Shown: positions 34,589-43,145, counted from the stretch's first letter. The stretch is 64,000 bases of DNA from Segetibacter sp. (GCF_025963695.1 NZ_JAOQAH010000083.1:43862-107861); one strand, 5' to 3'. Numbers and translations: made by a program. Notes: generated from the sequence alone by a model not told the origin.

Positions 34589-35813
34589 GAGAAAAATTTG
34601 TGTGGTTATTACAGCACGTCCAAGTTATAGCCGTATTAAAACCACGCTACAGGCTATTAAGAAACATTCAAAATTAGAATTGCAGATTGTTTTGGCCGGG
34701 CCTGCACTATTGAACAAATACGGCAATGTTGACGACATCTTACATGATGATGGCTTCGAAGTAAAAGAAAGGGTTTATACAATGCTTGATGGAGAAAACC
34801 TGACGTCGATGGCGAAAACGGTGGGAGTGGGGCTGGTAGAGTTGTCTAACGTGTTTTTTAAACTACAGCCAGATATGGTAGTGGTTATTGCAGACCGTTT
34901 CGAGACTATTTCGGTTTCTATAGCGGCATCTTATCAAAACATTCCCCTGGTACATATACAAGGCGGTGAAATAACGGGAAGCATTGATGAGAAAGTAAGA
35001 CACGCTAACACAAAATTTGCTGACATTCACCTGGTATGCAATACAAGGGCAATGGAAACGGTAATAAAGCTTGGGGAAGATCCGGGCTACGTGTTTAATA
35101 CCGGATGTCCTTCTATAGACCTTGCTCGTAATGTGTTAAAAACGCCTGATTTAAATTTCGATCCTTATAAAAAATATGGAGGCTTTGGTAGTAAGCCAAA
35201 TTACCTCAACGGATATTTGGTTGTTATGCAGCATTCGGTAACTACAGAGTTTGGTGAAGCCAAATTTCAGGTAGAAGAAACTTTGCAGGCTATAAAAGAT
35301 ATTAAAATGCCTACATTTTGGTTTTCGCCGAATGCCGATGCTGGCTCCGATGCAGTTTCACAAAGCATCAGTTATTATAGAAGTCACTCTGATCTGTCGC
35401 ACGTTCACTTTTTCGACAACATGATTCCCGATGATTTTTTAAGACTTGTATATAATTCAATTTGCCTTATCGGCAATAGTAGCATGGGCATACGGGAATG
35501 TTCTTACCTGGGCGTTCCTGTTATAAACATTGGAAGCCGGCAAAGTGGAAGAGAAAGAGGCTGCAACCTGGTAGACGTAGATCATGATAAACAGGAAATA
35601 ATAAATGCAGTTCGTTTTTGGCAAAGCAATGAAAGACCAAAGCAGTCTTTTGTATATGGAAAAGGTGATGCAGGCAAAAAAATGGCAGATATTTTAGCCA
35701 CAGTAAAACTCCGATATTCTAAAATCCTACAGTTTCAAGATGAAAAACCTGTGTATAATTCCGGCCCGGTCAGGCTCAAAAGGAGTACCCGGAAAAAACA
35801 TAAAACCGCTTAG
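34563..35813 (+). CDS. neuC: UDP-N-acetylglucosamine 2-epimerase (hydrolysing)
   Basis: NeuC makes ManNAc and UDP from UDP-GlcNAc, or the bacillosamine-derived analogue, feeding NeuB. The GT-B fold shows VVITARPSYSRIKTTL at the start, VVIADRFETISVSIAAS and VHIQGGEITGSIDEKVRHANTKFADIH. The C-terminal half has IGNSSMGIRECSYLGVPVINIGSRQSGRERG. The start may be 34563 or 34581; both overlap neuB. The last 24 residues are basic and lie in the neuA coding region in another frame, a 74-nt overlap that suggests loss of an earlier stop codon. Confidence 0.92.
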   Translation: MKTSVPMTKRKICVVITARPSYSRIKTTLQAIKKHSKLELQIVLAGPALLNKYGNVDDILHDDGFEVKERVYTMLDGENLTSMAKTVGVGLVELSNVFFKLQPDMVVVIADRFETISVSIAASYQNIPLVHIQGGEITGSIDEKVRHANTKFADIHLVCNTRAMETVIKLGEDPGYVFNTGCPSIDLARNVLKTPDLNFDPYKKYGGFGSKPNYLNGYLVVMQHSVTTEFGEAKFQVEETLQAIKDIKMPTFWFSPNADAGSDAVSQSISYYRSHSDLSHVHFFDNMIPDDFLRLVYNSICLIGNSSMGIRECSYLGVPVINIGSRQSGRERGCNLVDVDHDKQEIINAVRFWQSNERPKQSFVYGKGDAGKKMADILATVKLRYSKILQFQDEKPVYNSGPVRLKRSTRKKHKTA

Positions 35814-36444
35814 TGGAAAACCTTTAATACATTATACTTTCGAAGCTGCTGTTGAATGCAGTTTTTTAGATAAAATCATTCTTAGTACAGATTGTACAAC
35901 AATTGCAGAATCTGCAAAAAATGCGTCCATAGAAGTTCCTTTTCTACGACCTAAATACCTTGCAGACGATACAGCCCCCACTTTAGAAGTCATCAAACAT
36001 GCGCTTCAATACTTCGATAACAGGGGCGAGTGGTACGACAATATTTGCCTTTTACAACCTACTTGTCCTTTTAGAAGTGAAGGTTTTGTAGACAGGTGTT
36101 TTGAAAATTTTGTTGCCTCAGCCGCAGATTGCCTCGTTTCTGTAAAGCTGGTTCCTCATGAGTACAATCCTCACTGGGTCTTTGAAGCGGACGCTTTGGG
36201 GTATTTAAGAATTGCTACGGGCGAAGAAGCCATTATTCCCTCACGACAGTTGTTGCCCAAGTCCTTTGCCAGGGATGGAAGCGTGTATATTTTTAAGGCT
36301 GATAATATTCGCAACAGGAATTCTATTTTCGGCAAAACTATTTCTTACCTGCAGTCAGACGACATGTGGCACATAAACATTGATACTGCCGAAGATTGGA
36401 AACGTGCAGAAATGATAGCTAAAATGTTATTCGTAGTTTCGTAG
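35740..36444 (+). CDS. neuA: CMP-nonulosonic acid cytidylyltransferase
   Basis: NeuA activates the nine-carbon acid with CTP, giving CMP-sugar for glycosyltransferases. The 234-residue protein has the nucleotide-binding start IIPARSGSKGVPGKNIKPLSGKPLI, the STDCTTIAESAK segment, LLQPTCPFRS, FARDGSVYIFK and the metal-binding NIDTAEDWKRAE. It overlaps the end of neuC by 74 nt, so the two are translationally linked. No sialyltransferase, transporter or polysaccharide polymerase gene is adjacent. Confidence 0.93.
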   Translation: MKNLCIIPARSGSKGVPGKNIKPLSGKPLIHYTFEAAVECSFLDKIILSTDCTTIAESAKNASIEVPFLRPKYLADDTAPTLEVIKHALQYFDNRGEWYDNICLLQPTCPFRSEGFVDRCFENFVASAADCLVSVKLVPHEYNPHWVFEADALGYLRIATGEEAIIPSRQLLPKSFARDGSVYIFKADNIRNRNSIFGKTISYLQSDDMWHINIDTAEDWKRAEMIAKMLFVVS

Positions 36445-36465
36445 CTATTAATTAAAGCAAAACGA

Positions 36466-36720
36466 TTGATAGAATTACCTACGCACATTATTGAAAGCAC
36501 TATCCTTACAGATAAGGATAAAATTACATTGTCGACCCTCGCAGAACCTCCCACAGTTGATCCTTCCTTTTATGATGATCAACTCAAAAACATCTTCCAA
36601 TACTACTCTCTTTCCCCCGACGAAATGGATGTAGAAGTTCATAAGTATGCGTCAAAATTACTGGCTGAAGGAAAAGTTAATGAAGCCTGGCAAGTACTAT
36701 TAACAAACGGGTACTTTTAG
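36466..36720 (+). CDS. Small hypothetical protein (84 aa), TTG start
   Basis: I do not recognise a family. The only good start is TTG at 36466, 21 nt after neuA, behind an A-rich stretch (AAGCAAAACGA). The protein is acidic and soluble, with PPTVDPSFYDDQLKNIFQYYSLSPDEMDVEVHKYASKLLAEGKVNEAWQVLLTNGYF. Its last 45 residues look like a helix-turn-helix of TPR character. It sits in the same run of genes as neuBCA and the sterol-desaturase-family gene. Confidence 0.6.
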   Translation: MIELPTHIIESTILTDKDKITLSTLAEPPTVDPSFYDDQLKNIFQYYSLSPDEMDVEVHKYASKLLAEGKVNEAWQVLLTNGYF

Positions 36721-36740
36721 TTTTTTTATAGTTTTACACC

Positions 36741-37541
36741 ATGTTTTCTGCTGAAACCTGGTACGGGTTACTTACCGTTATTACCCTTCGATATTTTCTT
36801 ATTGCAGGGGTTGCTTATCTTATTTGGTATAAGATAAAAAAGAATAAAATAGCCTATAAAAAAATACAACCCCGTTTTCCTCAAAGTAAAGATTACCAGC
36901 GCGAAATATTTTTTTCGCTAATTACCATTGTCATTTTTGCTGCAGTGCCCGCTGCCATGTTACTCACTCCCTTCAGGCAATTTACGCAGTATTACCAGCA
37001 CATTAATCAGCATAGCAGCTGGTGGTTTTGGCTTGCTTTTCCTGTTATGTTTATCGTGCACGATACTTATTTTTATTGGATGCATCGGGCCATGCACCAC
37101 CCAAAATTGTTTAGGCTTTTTCATATAGTTCATCATAAATCAACCAATCCCTCTCCGTGGGCATCGTTTGCTTTTCAGCCTGCCGAGGCTTTTTTTGAAG
37201 CAGGTATTTTTATCATTCTAATCATGATGATGCCGCTGCATCTTATTCACCTATTTGTATTTTTTCTTGTAATGATGGTGTACAATGTTTATGGACATTT
37301 AGGTTGGGAGCTGTATCCGGCCGGTTTCTCTAAACACCCTGTGGGAAGGTGGATTAATACGTCTGTCAACCACAACCAACACCACCAGTTCTTTAAAGGA
37401 AATTACGGCTTGTACTTTTTGTTTTGGGACAGGGCGATGGGCACCATTCGGGCAGACTACGATGAACAGTTTGAAAAAGTAGCAGCAAGAAAACCTGTCA
37501 AAGCTGATAAGGAATTCGTTGAACCAGTCATGGCAGAATAG
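36741..37541 (+). CDS. Sterol desaturase / fatty acid hydroxylase superfamily membrane protein
   Basis: The 266-residue protein has four predicted membrane helices and the eight-histidine di-iron signature: HDTYFYWMHRAMHH, HIVHHKS and NHNQHHQFF. The family inserts oxygen or double bonds into lipids, for example carotenoid, fatty acid or sterol-like substrates. The actual substrate cannot be read here. It follows the 84-residue gene by 20 nt. Confidence 0.88.
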   Translation: MFSAETWYGLLTVITLRYFLIAGVAYLIWYKIKKNKIAYKKIQPRFPQSKDYQREIFFSLITIVIFAAVPAAMLLTPFRQFTQYYQHINQHSSWWFWLAFPVMFIVHDTYFYWMHRAMHHPKLFRLFHIVHHKSTNPSPWASFAFQPAEAFFEAGIFIILIMMMPLHLIHLFVFFLVMMVYNVYGHLGWELYPAGFSKHPVGRWINTSVNHNQHHQFFKGNYGLYFLFWDRAMGTIRADYDEQFEKVAARKPVKADKEFVEPVMAE

Positions 37542-37689
37542 AGATTTATTGCAATAATTGTTTTAGGACAGGCTTTACAACCTTTATCAACATCGTTGTG
37601 TCACTCACTTTTACTGCAAACCATCTCGCAGCTTTTTTAGGCGAATGTAAAATGAGCCCAACCTCAAAACGCTAACATAGGACCCATCT

Positions 37690-37875
37690 TCCATGTACTG
37701 TAGGGACATTTGGTTGGTAGAGGAAAAAGGTTGTTGTGTGGACGTTCTATAGGAACGTTTGGTGTAGAATGAAACCTGTATCGAAGCACGAGACGTCCCA
37801 AATTGTACGTTTAAAATAAAGCAGCTTTCAAACTTCTACCCCTAAATGTTCCGCTGGAACATTGACACCCTGAAC
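37690..37875. repeat. Cluster of three REP-like hairpins
   Basis: GGGACATTTGGTTGGTAGAGG (37703) and GGAACGTTTGGTGTAGAATG (37752) on the plus strand match GGAACATTTAGGGGTAGAAG on the minus strand (plus bases about 37832-37858). Two follow short palindromes, ACGTTC/GAACGT and AATGTTCC/GGAACATT. A palindrome plus a GTAG-containing tail is REP-like. Confidence 0.55.
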
Positions 37876-37880
37876 AATCT

Positions 37881-37940
37881 GTTTAAATGTGTGACACAAC
37901 GATGATGCTATGGAAAGATGTAGCCGGCAACCTAAAAAAA
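37881..37940 (+). repeat. Dispersed GCGACGCAAC element, copy 9 (degenerate)
   Basis: The core is mutated to GTGTGACACAACGATGATGC (37889-37908). It is followed by TAGCCGGCAACCT and a seven-A run. Confidence 0.6.
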
Positions 37941-38014
37941 GAACAGGTGACAACTAAACACTTTCGCAGGGTTTGAACGTTTTCATCTTAAGTTTCTTTC
38001 CATTTCTAAATCCC

Positions 38015-38022
38015 TAATTTTG
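38015..38022 (+). promoter_or_regulatory. -7 box of lysS
   Basis: TAATTTTG matches TAnnTTTG and lies 26 nt before the lysS ATG at 38049. Confidence 0.5.
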
Positions 38023-38048
38023 CGCTTCGTTTAAATATAAGAGTTATT

Positions 38049-39584
38049 ATGAATCAACAATTGAGCGAGCAGGAACTGATACGCCGCGAAAAGCTGACTG
38101 CTTTACAAAGTGCCGGAATTGATCCTTTTCCCGCCGCTTTATATCCCGTTAATACGACTTCAGTTGTAATAAAAGAAAACTATAAGGGCGAAGAAAATAA
38201 AGCAGATTTTGCAGATGTATGTGTAGCAGGCCGGTTGATGAGTATTCGCGACATGGGCAAGGCTGCCTTTGCTGTAATACAAGATAGCGTGGGCAAAATA
38301 CAGGTGTATGTAAAACGCGATGAGATTTGCCCTGGAGAAGACAAAAGCTTATACGACCAGGTCTGGAAAAAGCTGTTGGATATTGGGGACATTATAGGTG
38401 TAAAAGGATATGTGTTTACAACCAAAACGGGCGAGACCTCGATACATGTAAGGGAGTTTACCTTACTTACCAAGTCGTTAAAACCGTTGCCTATAGTGAA
38501 AGAGGCCGAAGGGCACACTTTTGACGCGGTCACCGATCCTGAGTTTAGATACAGGCAACGTTATGCGGATTTAATTGTGAATCCACATGTGAAAGAAGTA
38601 TTCGTAAAGCGTGCAAAACTGATGAATTCAATTCGTGCGTTTTTAAATGAAAGGGGTGCGCTCGAAGTGGATACGCCGGTTTTGCAAAGTATTCCCGGTG
38701 GCGCTGCGGCCAAGCCTTTTATCACCCATCACAATGCTTTGGATGTTCCTTTTTATATGCGTATCGCAAACGAATTATACCTGAAAAGATTGATAGTAGG
38801 TGGCTTTGATTGGGTGTATGAATTTAGCCGGAATTTTAGAAACGAAGGAATGGACAGGACGCACAATCCTGAATTTACGGTGCTTGAGTTTTATACTGCC
38901 TACAAAGATTACGAATGGATGATGAACATAACAGAGCAGTTAATGGAAAGGGTAGCCATCGCTGTTAACGGCACTACTAAAGCTACAATGGCAGATAAAG
39001 AAATTGATTTTAAAGCGCCGTACAAACGCATCAGTATCTACGACGCAATTAAAGAGCATACCGGTATTGATGTAAGCGAAATGAATGAGGAACAGTTGCG
39101 GGACGCTTGCAGGCAATTGCATTTGAAAAGTGATGCAAGCATGGGAAAGGGAAAACTGATAGACGAGATTTTCGGTGAAAAATGCGAAGAGCATTATACG
39201 CAACCCACTTTCATTATCGACTACCCCGTTGAAATGAGTCCACTTACTAAAAAGCATCGAAGCAAACCGGGACTTGTTGAACGTTTCGAGCTGATGATAA
39301 ACGGTAAGGAGATAGCAAACGCATATACAGAGTTGAACGACCCAATAGATCAGCGCGAACGTTTTGAGGAACAAATAAAACTAATGGAAAGAGGTGATGA
39401 TGAAGCGATGTTTATTGATTATGACTTTTTACGTGCTTTAGAATATGGGATGCCACCCACTTCGGGGATTGGGATTGGTATAGACAGGTTATGTATGTTA
39501 CTAACAAATCAACCTTCCATACAGGATGTATTATTGTTTCCACAGATGAGGCCGGAGAAGATGGATGAAACCCCAAACCACTAA
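38049..39584 (+). CDS. lysS: Lysyl-tRNA synthetase, class II
   Basis: The 511-residue enzyme charges tRNA-Lys. The N-terminal OB-fold anticodon domain (residues about 55-150) contains VCVAGRLMSIRDMGKAAFAVIQD. The class II core shows motif 1 around MNSIRAFLNERGALEVDTPVLQ, motif 2 in FSRNFRNEGMDRTHNPEFT and motif 3 in GIGIGIDRLCMLLTNQPSIQDVLLFP. DYPVEMSPLTKKHR matches the lysine-binding region. The length is typical. A terminator follows, shared with the converging SDR gene. Confidence 0.97.
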   Translation: MNQQLSEQELIRREKLTALQSAGIDPFPAALYPVNTTSVVIKENYKGEENKADFADVCVAGRLMSIRDMGKAAFAVIQDSVGKIQVYVKRDEICPGEDKSLYDQVWKKLLDIGDIIGVKGYVFTTKTGETSIHVREFTLLTKSLKPLPIVKEAEGHTFDAVTDPEFRYRQRYADLIVNPHVKEVFVKRAKLMNSIRAFLNERGALEVDTPVLQSIPGGAAAKPFITHHNALDVPFYMRIANELYLKRLIVGGFDWVYEFSRNFRNEGMDRTHNPEFTVLEFYTAYKDYEWMMNITEQLMERVAIAVNGTTKATMADKEIDFKAPYKRISIYDAIKEHTGIDVSEMNEEQLRDACRQLHLKSDASMGKGKLIDEIFGEKCEEHYTQPTFIIDYPVEMSPLTKKHRSKPGLVERFELMINGKEIANAYTELNDPIDQRERFEEQIKLMERGDDEAMFIDYDFLRALEYGMPPTSGIGIGIDRLCMLLTNQPSIQDVLLFPQMRPEKMDETPNH

Positions 39585-39625
39585 AGGTGCTTTTACAGGG
39601 TACAGGTATAGTGTAACAACCAAAG

Positions 39626-39658
39626 AAAAAAGGATTGCTTTATCGGCAATCCTTTTTT
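39626..39658. terminator. Bidirectional terminator between lysS and the SDR gene
   Basis: A perfect 13-bp stem, AAAAAAGGATTGC/GCAATCCTTTTTT, has a 7-nt loop and A/T runs on both sides. Confidence 0.9.
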
Positions 39659-39681
39659 TATAACAGAAATAAAAATGCTTT

Positions 39682-40500
39682 TTAAACAAATAAATCCTGG
39701 TACAGCTTACCTCCCGGAACAACACTGTATTTACCTAAATCGGTAATTCCTTCTGCAGCTAAAACAGCTTCATCGATAAATGCATTGCCGGTACATTCAG
39801 TAGAAGGTTTGCTAAGAATATAATAAGCCGCATCGGCAATAATGTTAGTAGTTCGGCTCATTTTAATAAGGGCTTCTCCTCCCAGCAAATTTTGAACTGC
39901 AGCAGTTGCAATAGTAGTCCTCGGCCACAGTGCATTTGCCGCTATGTTGTATTTTCTTAATTCTTCAGCAAGACCCAATGTTATTAGTGTCATGTTGTAT
40001 TTGGTAATAGTGTAAGCAACATGACCCTTAAGCCATTTGACATCTAAATTAACCGGCGGGGACAAAGTAAGGATATGGGGATTTGTTCCTTTCTTCAGGT
40101 GCGGAATACAAGCTTTGCAAACAAAAAAAGTTCCTCTTACATTAATGTCGTGCATCAGGTCGAACCGCTTGGGTTCTGTTTGCTCTGTAGTAGTTAATGA
40201 TATAGCGGAAGCATTGTTAATTAATATATCAATGCCGCCAAACCTTTCGACCGCTTTGTTTACTGCATTTTCAATTTGCTTTTCGTCGCGGATGTCGCAT
40301 TGCACTGCCAGGGCTTTGCCTCCTGCCTGTTCTATTTCTTCAGCAGCACTGTAGATCGTTCCTCCAAGCTTCGGGTCTTCTTCTACGCTTTTTGCAGCAA
40401 CTACAATATTTGCTCCTTCAGCAGCCAGCTTTAGTGCGATAGCCTTGCCAATTCCACGACTGGCACCGGTAATAAAAGCAGTTTTGTTTTGAAATGACAT
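39682..40500 (-). CDS. Short-chain dehydrogenase/reductase, HSDL2-like
   Basis: The 272-residue Rossmann-fold protein has TGASRGIG for NAD(P) binding, NNAS, and the catalytic triad as TLSPPVN (Ser) and YTITKYNM (Tyr-x3-Lys). The insert VVAAKSVEEDPKLGGTIYSAAEEIEQAGG and the block LWPRTTIATAAVQNLLGG are typical of the HSDL2 (hydroxysteroid dehydrogenase-like 2) subgroup. No substrate is known. No SCP2 domain is attached, unlike the eukaryotic homologue. Confidence 0.92.
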   Translation of the reverse strand: MSFQNKTAFITGASRGIGKAIALKLAAEGANIVVAAKSVEEDPKLGGTIYSAAEEIEQAGGKALAVQCDIRDEKQIENAVNKAVERFGGIDILINNASAISLTTTEQTEPKRFDLMHDINVRGTFFVCKACIPHLKKGTNPHILTLSPPVNLDVKWLKGHVAYTITKYNMTLITLGLAEELRKYNIAANALWPRTTIATAAVQNLLGGEALIKMSRTTNIIADAAYYILSKPSTECTGNAFIDEAVLAAEGITDLGKYSVVPGGKLYQDLFV

Positions 40501-40654
40501 CGCAGATGATTTAACCTGTAAATTAAATGTAACAGATGAAATAGTGGTTAGGTTTTGATAAATAAGAGGGATGGATGGATACTGATGATCTGGTCTTTTT
40601 TGGTTGGCTAGTCAAAAACCACAATCAGCTTACTTGTACAGAAACTTTCTTAAA

Positions 40655-40683
40655 TAAAAAAACCCGGTAGTAGTTACCGGGTT
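40655..40683 (-). terminator. Terminator of the DUF2911 gene
   Basis: AACCCGGTA pairs with TACCGGGTT around GTAGT and is followed on the minus strand by a T-run (plus-strand A-run at 40655-40660). Confidence 0.85.
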
Positions 40684-40698
40684 AAGTGTGCAATTTTT

Positions 40699-41247
40699 TT
40701 AGAAAGCGAAGGGCACCGCTACTTTTAAATTTTCCCATTGTACAATTAAAGAATTATTGTCGAAATACATAGTAAGCGCTTCTACATTATCGCCGGTTTT
40801 CTGAACGGGAACGTCTATTCTTGCAACATCTTTTTCAGCTTTATAAGTAAAACTTCCCCAGCTATAATTGTCTTTGTTTACAACAATAGTCCACTTAGAT
40901 TCTAAAGGAATACAATAAAGTGAATAGCGTCCTTTTGGAATTTTCTTTCCACCAATAGTAGCGTTTTTAAATAATTCCAGTTCTGTGGCTTCATTGGCAC
41001 CTAACCTCCAAACTTCATTATATTTTACCTCTCCGCCAAAAATCTCTCTGCCTTTCTTTTGAGGACGACTATACAAGACTCGGGCTAAAGGTTCTCCTGT
41101 AGTTTGTCCGCGCATTTTTGAAATAGGGTAATTCGCCGGCAAATAACTTACGTCCATGGGGCTTTTGTCAACGTCAGTAGGTTTAGACTGTGCCATTAGA
41201 AATTGCCCTGCTAATACAAATCCAAGTACAAAAAGTATTTTTTTCAT
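40699..41247 (-). CDS. DUF2911 secreted protein
   Basis: A signal peptide (MKKILFVLGFVLAGQFLMAQ) is followed by the DUF2911 domain. Recognisable parts are YSRPQKKGREIFGGEVKYNEVWRLGANEATELELFKNATIGGKKIPKGRYSLYCIP and WTIVVNKDNYSWGSFTYKAEKDVARIDVPV. The family, common in Bacteroidota, looks like a beta-sandwich of unknown function. The 182 residues are a complete single domain. The AcpH-like gene lies 30 nt upstream on the same strand. Confidence 0.9.
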   Translation of the reverse strand: MKKILFVLGFVLAGQFLMAQSKPTDVDKSPMDVSYLPANYPISKMRGQTTGEPLARVLYSRPQKKGREIFGGEVKYNEVWRLGANEATELELFKNATIGGKKIPKGRYSLYCIPLESKWTIVVNKDNYSWGSFTYKAEKDVARIDVPVQKTGDNVEALTMYFDNNSLIVQWENLKVAVPFAF

Positions 41248-41277
41248 TTGTTTTTCTTTAGTAACAAAGATATAGAC

Positions 41278-41871
41278 CTATTGATTTTTCATTTGTTCAA
41301 TTTGCTGAAAAGAAAATGCTTTAACAGAAGGAAAGAAATTATTATAACAGTTTTGTAACGCACTATAATGCTTTTTGAAAAGATCAAAAACCTCGGTGCT
41401 GCTATCTAAATAAGCCGCTCGACTTACAACACCTCCAAAGCTGCTTTGGGTTCCCGACATGCTTTTGTAATTGTAAAGCCAGTTTTGTGACTGCATATAG
41501 GGAAACATTTTTTGGAAGATGGCCGGCAAAACAGCATCACTTGCTGCAAGAATTTTGTATGTGTCAGCTGCATGCCCCCGAAGAGTAGTATCGTTAAACT
41601 CATTAGGATCATTGGCCAAAAAATGATCATAGGCAACATCTATAAAAGCACCCGAGTATAAACCGACAGCAGGTTTTAAGAAACTTTTTGCCTCTTTGGT
41701 CGCTTCGTGCAAATCAGTGAAAGCATCTATCTGGCGATGCAAAATAATTCCCTGCTGAACACCCTTTGAATAATCAAATTTCTTTTTGCCTTTAACGAAG
41801 TCGCTTATCATATTACCCACTAGTATGTCGGGCTGACTAAATGATAAATATGCATGGGCAAGAAAATTCAT
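41278..41871 (-). CDS. Acyl-carrier-protein phosphodiesterase-like (AcpH/DUF479)
   Basis: The 197-residue protein matches the AcpH family, which removes the phosphopantetheine arm from acyl carrier protein. MNFLAHAYLSFSQPDILVGNMISDFVKG, IILHRQIDAFTDLH and SGAFIDVAYDHFLAND are the HD-like metal-binding segments. The role in vivo is uncertain in bacteria other than E. coli. It may share a transcript with DUF2911. Confidence 0.85.
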   Translation of the reverse strand: MNFLAHAYLSFSQPDILVGNMISDFVKGKKKFDYSKGVQQGIILHRQIDAFTDLHEATKEAKSFLKPAVGLYSGAFIDVAYDHFLANDPNEFNDTTLRGHAADTYKILAASDAVLPAIFQKMFPYMQSQNWLYNYKSMSGTQSSFGGVVSRAAYLDSSTEVFDLFKKHYSALQNCYNNFFPSVKAFSFQQIEQMKNQ

Positions 41872-42369
41872 CTACTATTTTTTTGATATTTCTGGTAAGG
41901 CGTTTGTCGCTTTAATGCAAACTTTGAATTTGTTTTGCAAAGCTGCGTAATTATCCAACGCGCTTCTGCACATTTATTGCAAAGCGGGTTAATTACTTTT
42001 TACATGTAGGCAAACGTCTAATTTATTATTTCACATCTCATAGCTTTTAAGAAGGGTCTTTAAAAGTTACACGTAGTCGAACCATTTCTTGTACGCCGTT
42101 CGTCACAATTATAATACGGCACTTTTTTTTTGCACGTTAAAAACGTTATTAAATGTGAGTGTTCGAAAAAGGTACATTCGTTGCCAGTACTATGTTTGAA
42201 GCTTTCGTTTTATTTCGGCTCACATATTCTCTTACCACCTATCACAACTATTGCCCGCCGCTGAGCAATTCGTCACAATTCAATTGCTTACTGCTATTGC
42301 TTAATATACTTTTGACTCATTCATTTTAACAGATAACTATTCATTATAAAATTTCTAAAAACATTATTT
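41872..42369. other. 498-nt divergent gap before the PepSY-like paralogue cluster
   Basis: No gene was seen. TTCGTCACAATT occurs twice with identical sequence, at 42099-42110 and 42269-42280. The first copy lies within a GCCGT/ACGGC inverted repeat (42095-42120). Confidence 0.5.
42269..42314 (+). promoter_or_regulatory. Promoter of the first PepSY-like gene with shared upstream box
   Basis: The box TTCGTCACAATT (42269-42280) sits just before TTG (42284-42286) and, after 20 nt, TACTTTTG (42307-42314). The same layout precedes the other two paralogues. Confidence 0.6.
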
Positions 42370-42753
42370 ATGAAAAAGATACTCTTCGCCATAATGCTTT
42401 CACTTTTTATAATAGGAAGTGCGTTTGCTGTACCCGGTTATATAAACCCACCTATTTCGGAGTCTGAAAGACTGAAAAAAGGACTTGAACAAACGGTTGG
42501 TGTAAGGTCTTTTTTTAATGCCAGCGAGCAAAAAATGGGAGACAGCCAAAAAACAGGAGAAAATCAGTTACCGGTACCAGCAAAAAGAACATTTGCAAAA
42601 ATGTTTAATGGCTACACGATAAAACAAGCAGTACGTTCTACAGAAAGTGAGGGAGAATGCTTTTACATTTCTGCGGAAAATGATAAGGAATCGATAATAG
42701 TAAAAATAGATGAGACCCTGGATGTCTCCATTTTTACAAAATGCCAGAAATAA
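42370..42753 (+). CDS. Small secreted PepSY-like protein, divergent paralogue 1
   Basis: A signal peptide (MKKILFAIMLSLFIIGSAFA) is followed by a unique stretch with none of the FKDVTNVTWS-type first half seen in its two paralogues. The C-terminal half is shared: LPVPAKRTFAKMFNGYTIKQAV, FYISAENDKESIIVKIDETLDVSIF. This resembles the PepSY-like (BLIP-II-unrelated, so-called beta-lactamase-inhibitor-like) domain frequent in Bacteroidota, here with its N-terminal subdomain lost or replaced. The function is unknown. 127 residues. Confidence 0.75.
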   Translation: MKKILFAIMLSLFIIGSAFAVPGYINPPISESERLKKGLEQTVGVRSFFNASEQKMGDSQKTGENQLPVPAKRTFAKMFNGYTIKQAVRSTESEGECFYISAENDKESIIVKIDETLDVSIFTKCQK

Positions 42754-42775
42754 TAAGGCAAGCATCACAACAGGT

Positions 42776-42803
42776 AAGCCTCTGCTTTTGCGGAGGCTTT
42801 TTT
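42776..42803 (+). terminator. Terminator of PepSY-like paralogue 1
   Basis: AAGCCTCTGC pairs with GCGGAGGCTT (one T-G pair) around TTTT and is followed by a T-run. Confidence 0.85.
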
Positions 42804-43050
42804 TATAAATCATTCGTAAGCTTCTTCCACTTCACGCATCCTCATTTGCAGCCATCATAAAAATCCTCGTTTTAAAACATATGCTTTACCGTTCATCCAA
42901 TTTTTAATTGAGCCACTTGTAATGTATAGCCTTCAATGAGAATTCAATGGTGAACGAAATAATTCGTAATACATTCATTTACAGTAGAAGTTTTGCGAGC
43001 CGGACTATTAAAGATCATCCCCAAACCTAGGTAAAACTGCTCTGTTTTCG

Positions 43051-43096
43051 TTCATCACAATCTTGTCTGAAACTAATTAGACTCGTTATACTTTTA
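43051..43096 (+). promoter_or_regulatory. Promoter of PepSY-like paralogue 2 with shared box
   Basis: TTCATCACAATC (43051-43062) is followed at once by TTG (43063-43065) and, 23 nt later, TACTTTTA (43089-43096). Confidence 0.55.
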
Positions 43097-43145
43097 AAAA
43101 GTGATTAAAAAACCAAATAGCAACTTTAAAATAAAAACTTCGGTT

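Larger units (their letters stand above)
37542..38048. other. 507-nt gap before lysS holding two repeat families
   Basis: No gene was seen. It contains three REP-like hairpins (37690-37875), dispersed element copy 9 (37881-37940) and the lysS -7 box. Confidence 0.6.
42754..43145. other. 392-nt gap between paralogues 1 and 2
   Basis: It holds the terminator of paralogue 1 at its start and the promoter of paralogue 2 near its end. I see nothing else recognisable between them. Confidence 0.5.

Noticed and set aside
36466..36480. ATAGAATTAC at the start of the 84-residue gene as a further element copy
   Set aside because: Only the 10-nt arm matches; there is no GCGACGCAAC core or A-run at the expected distance.
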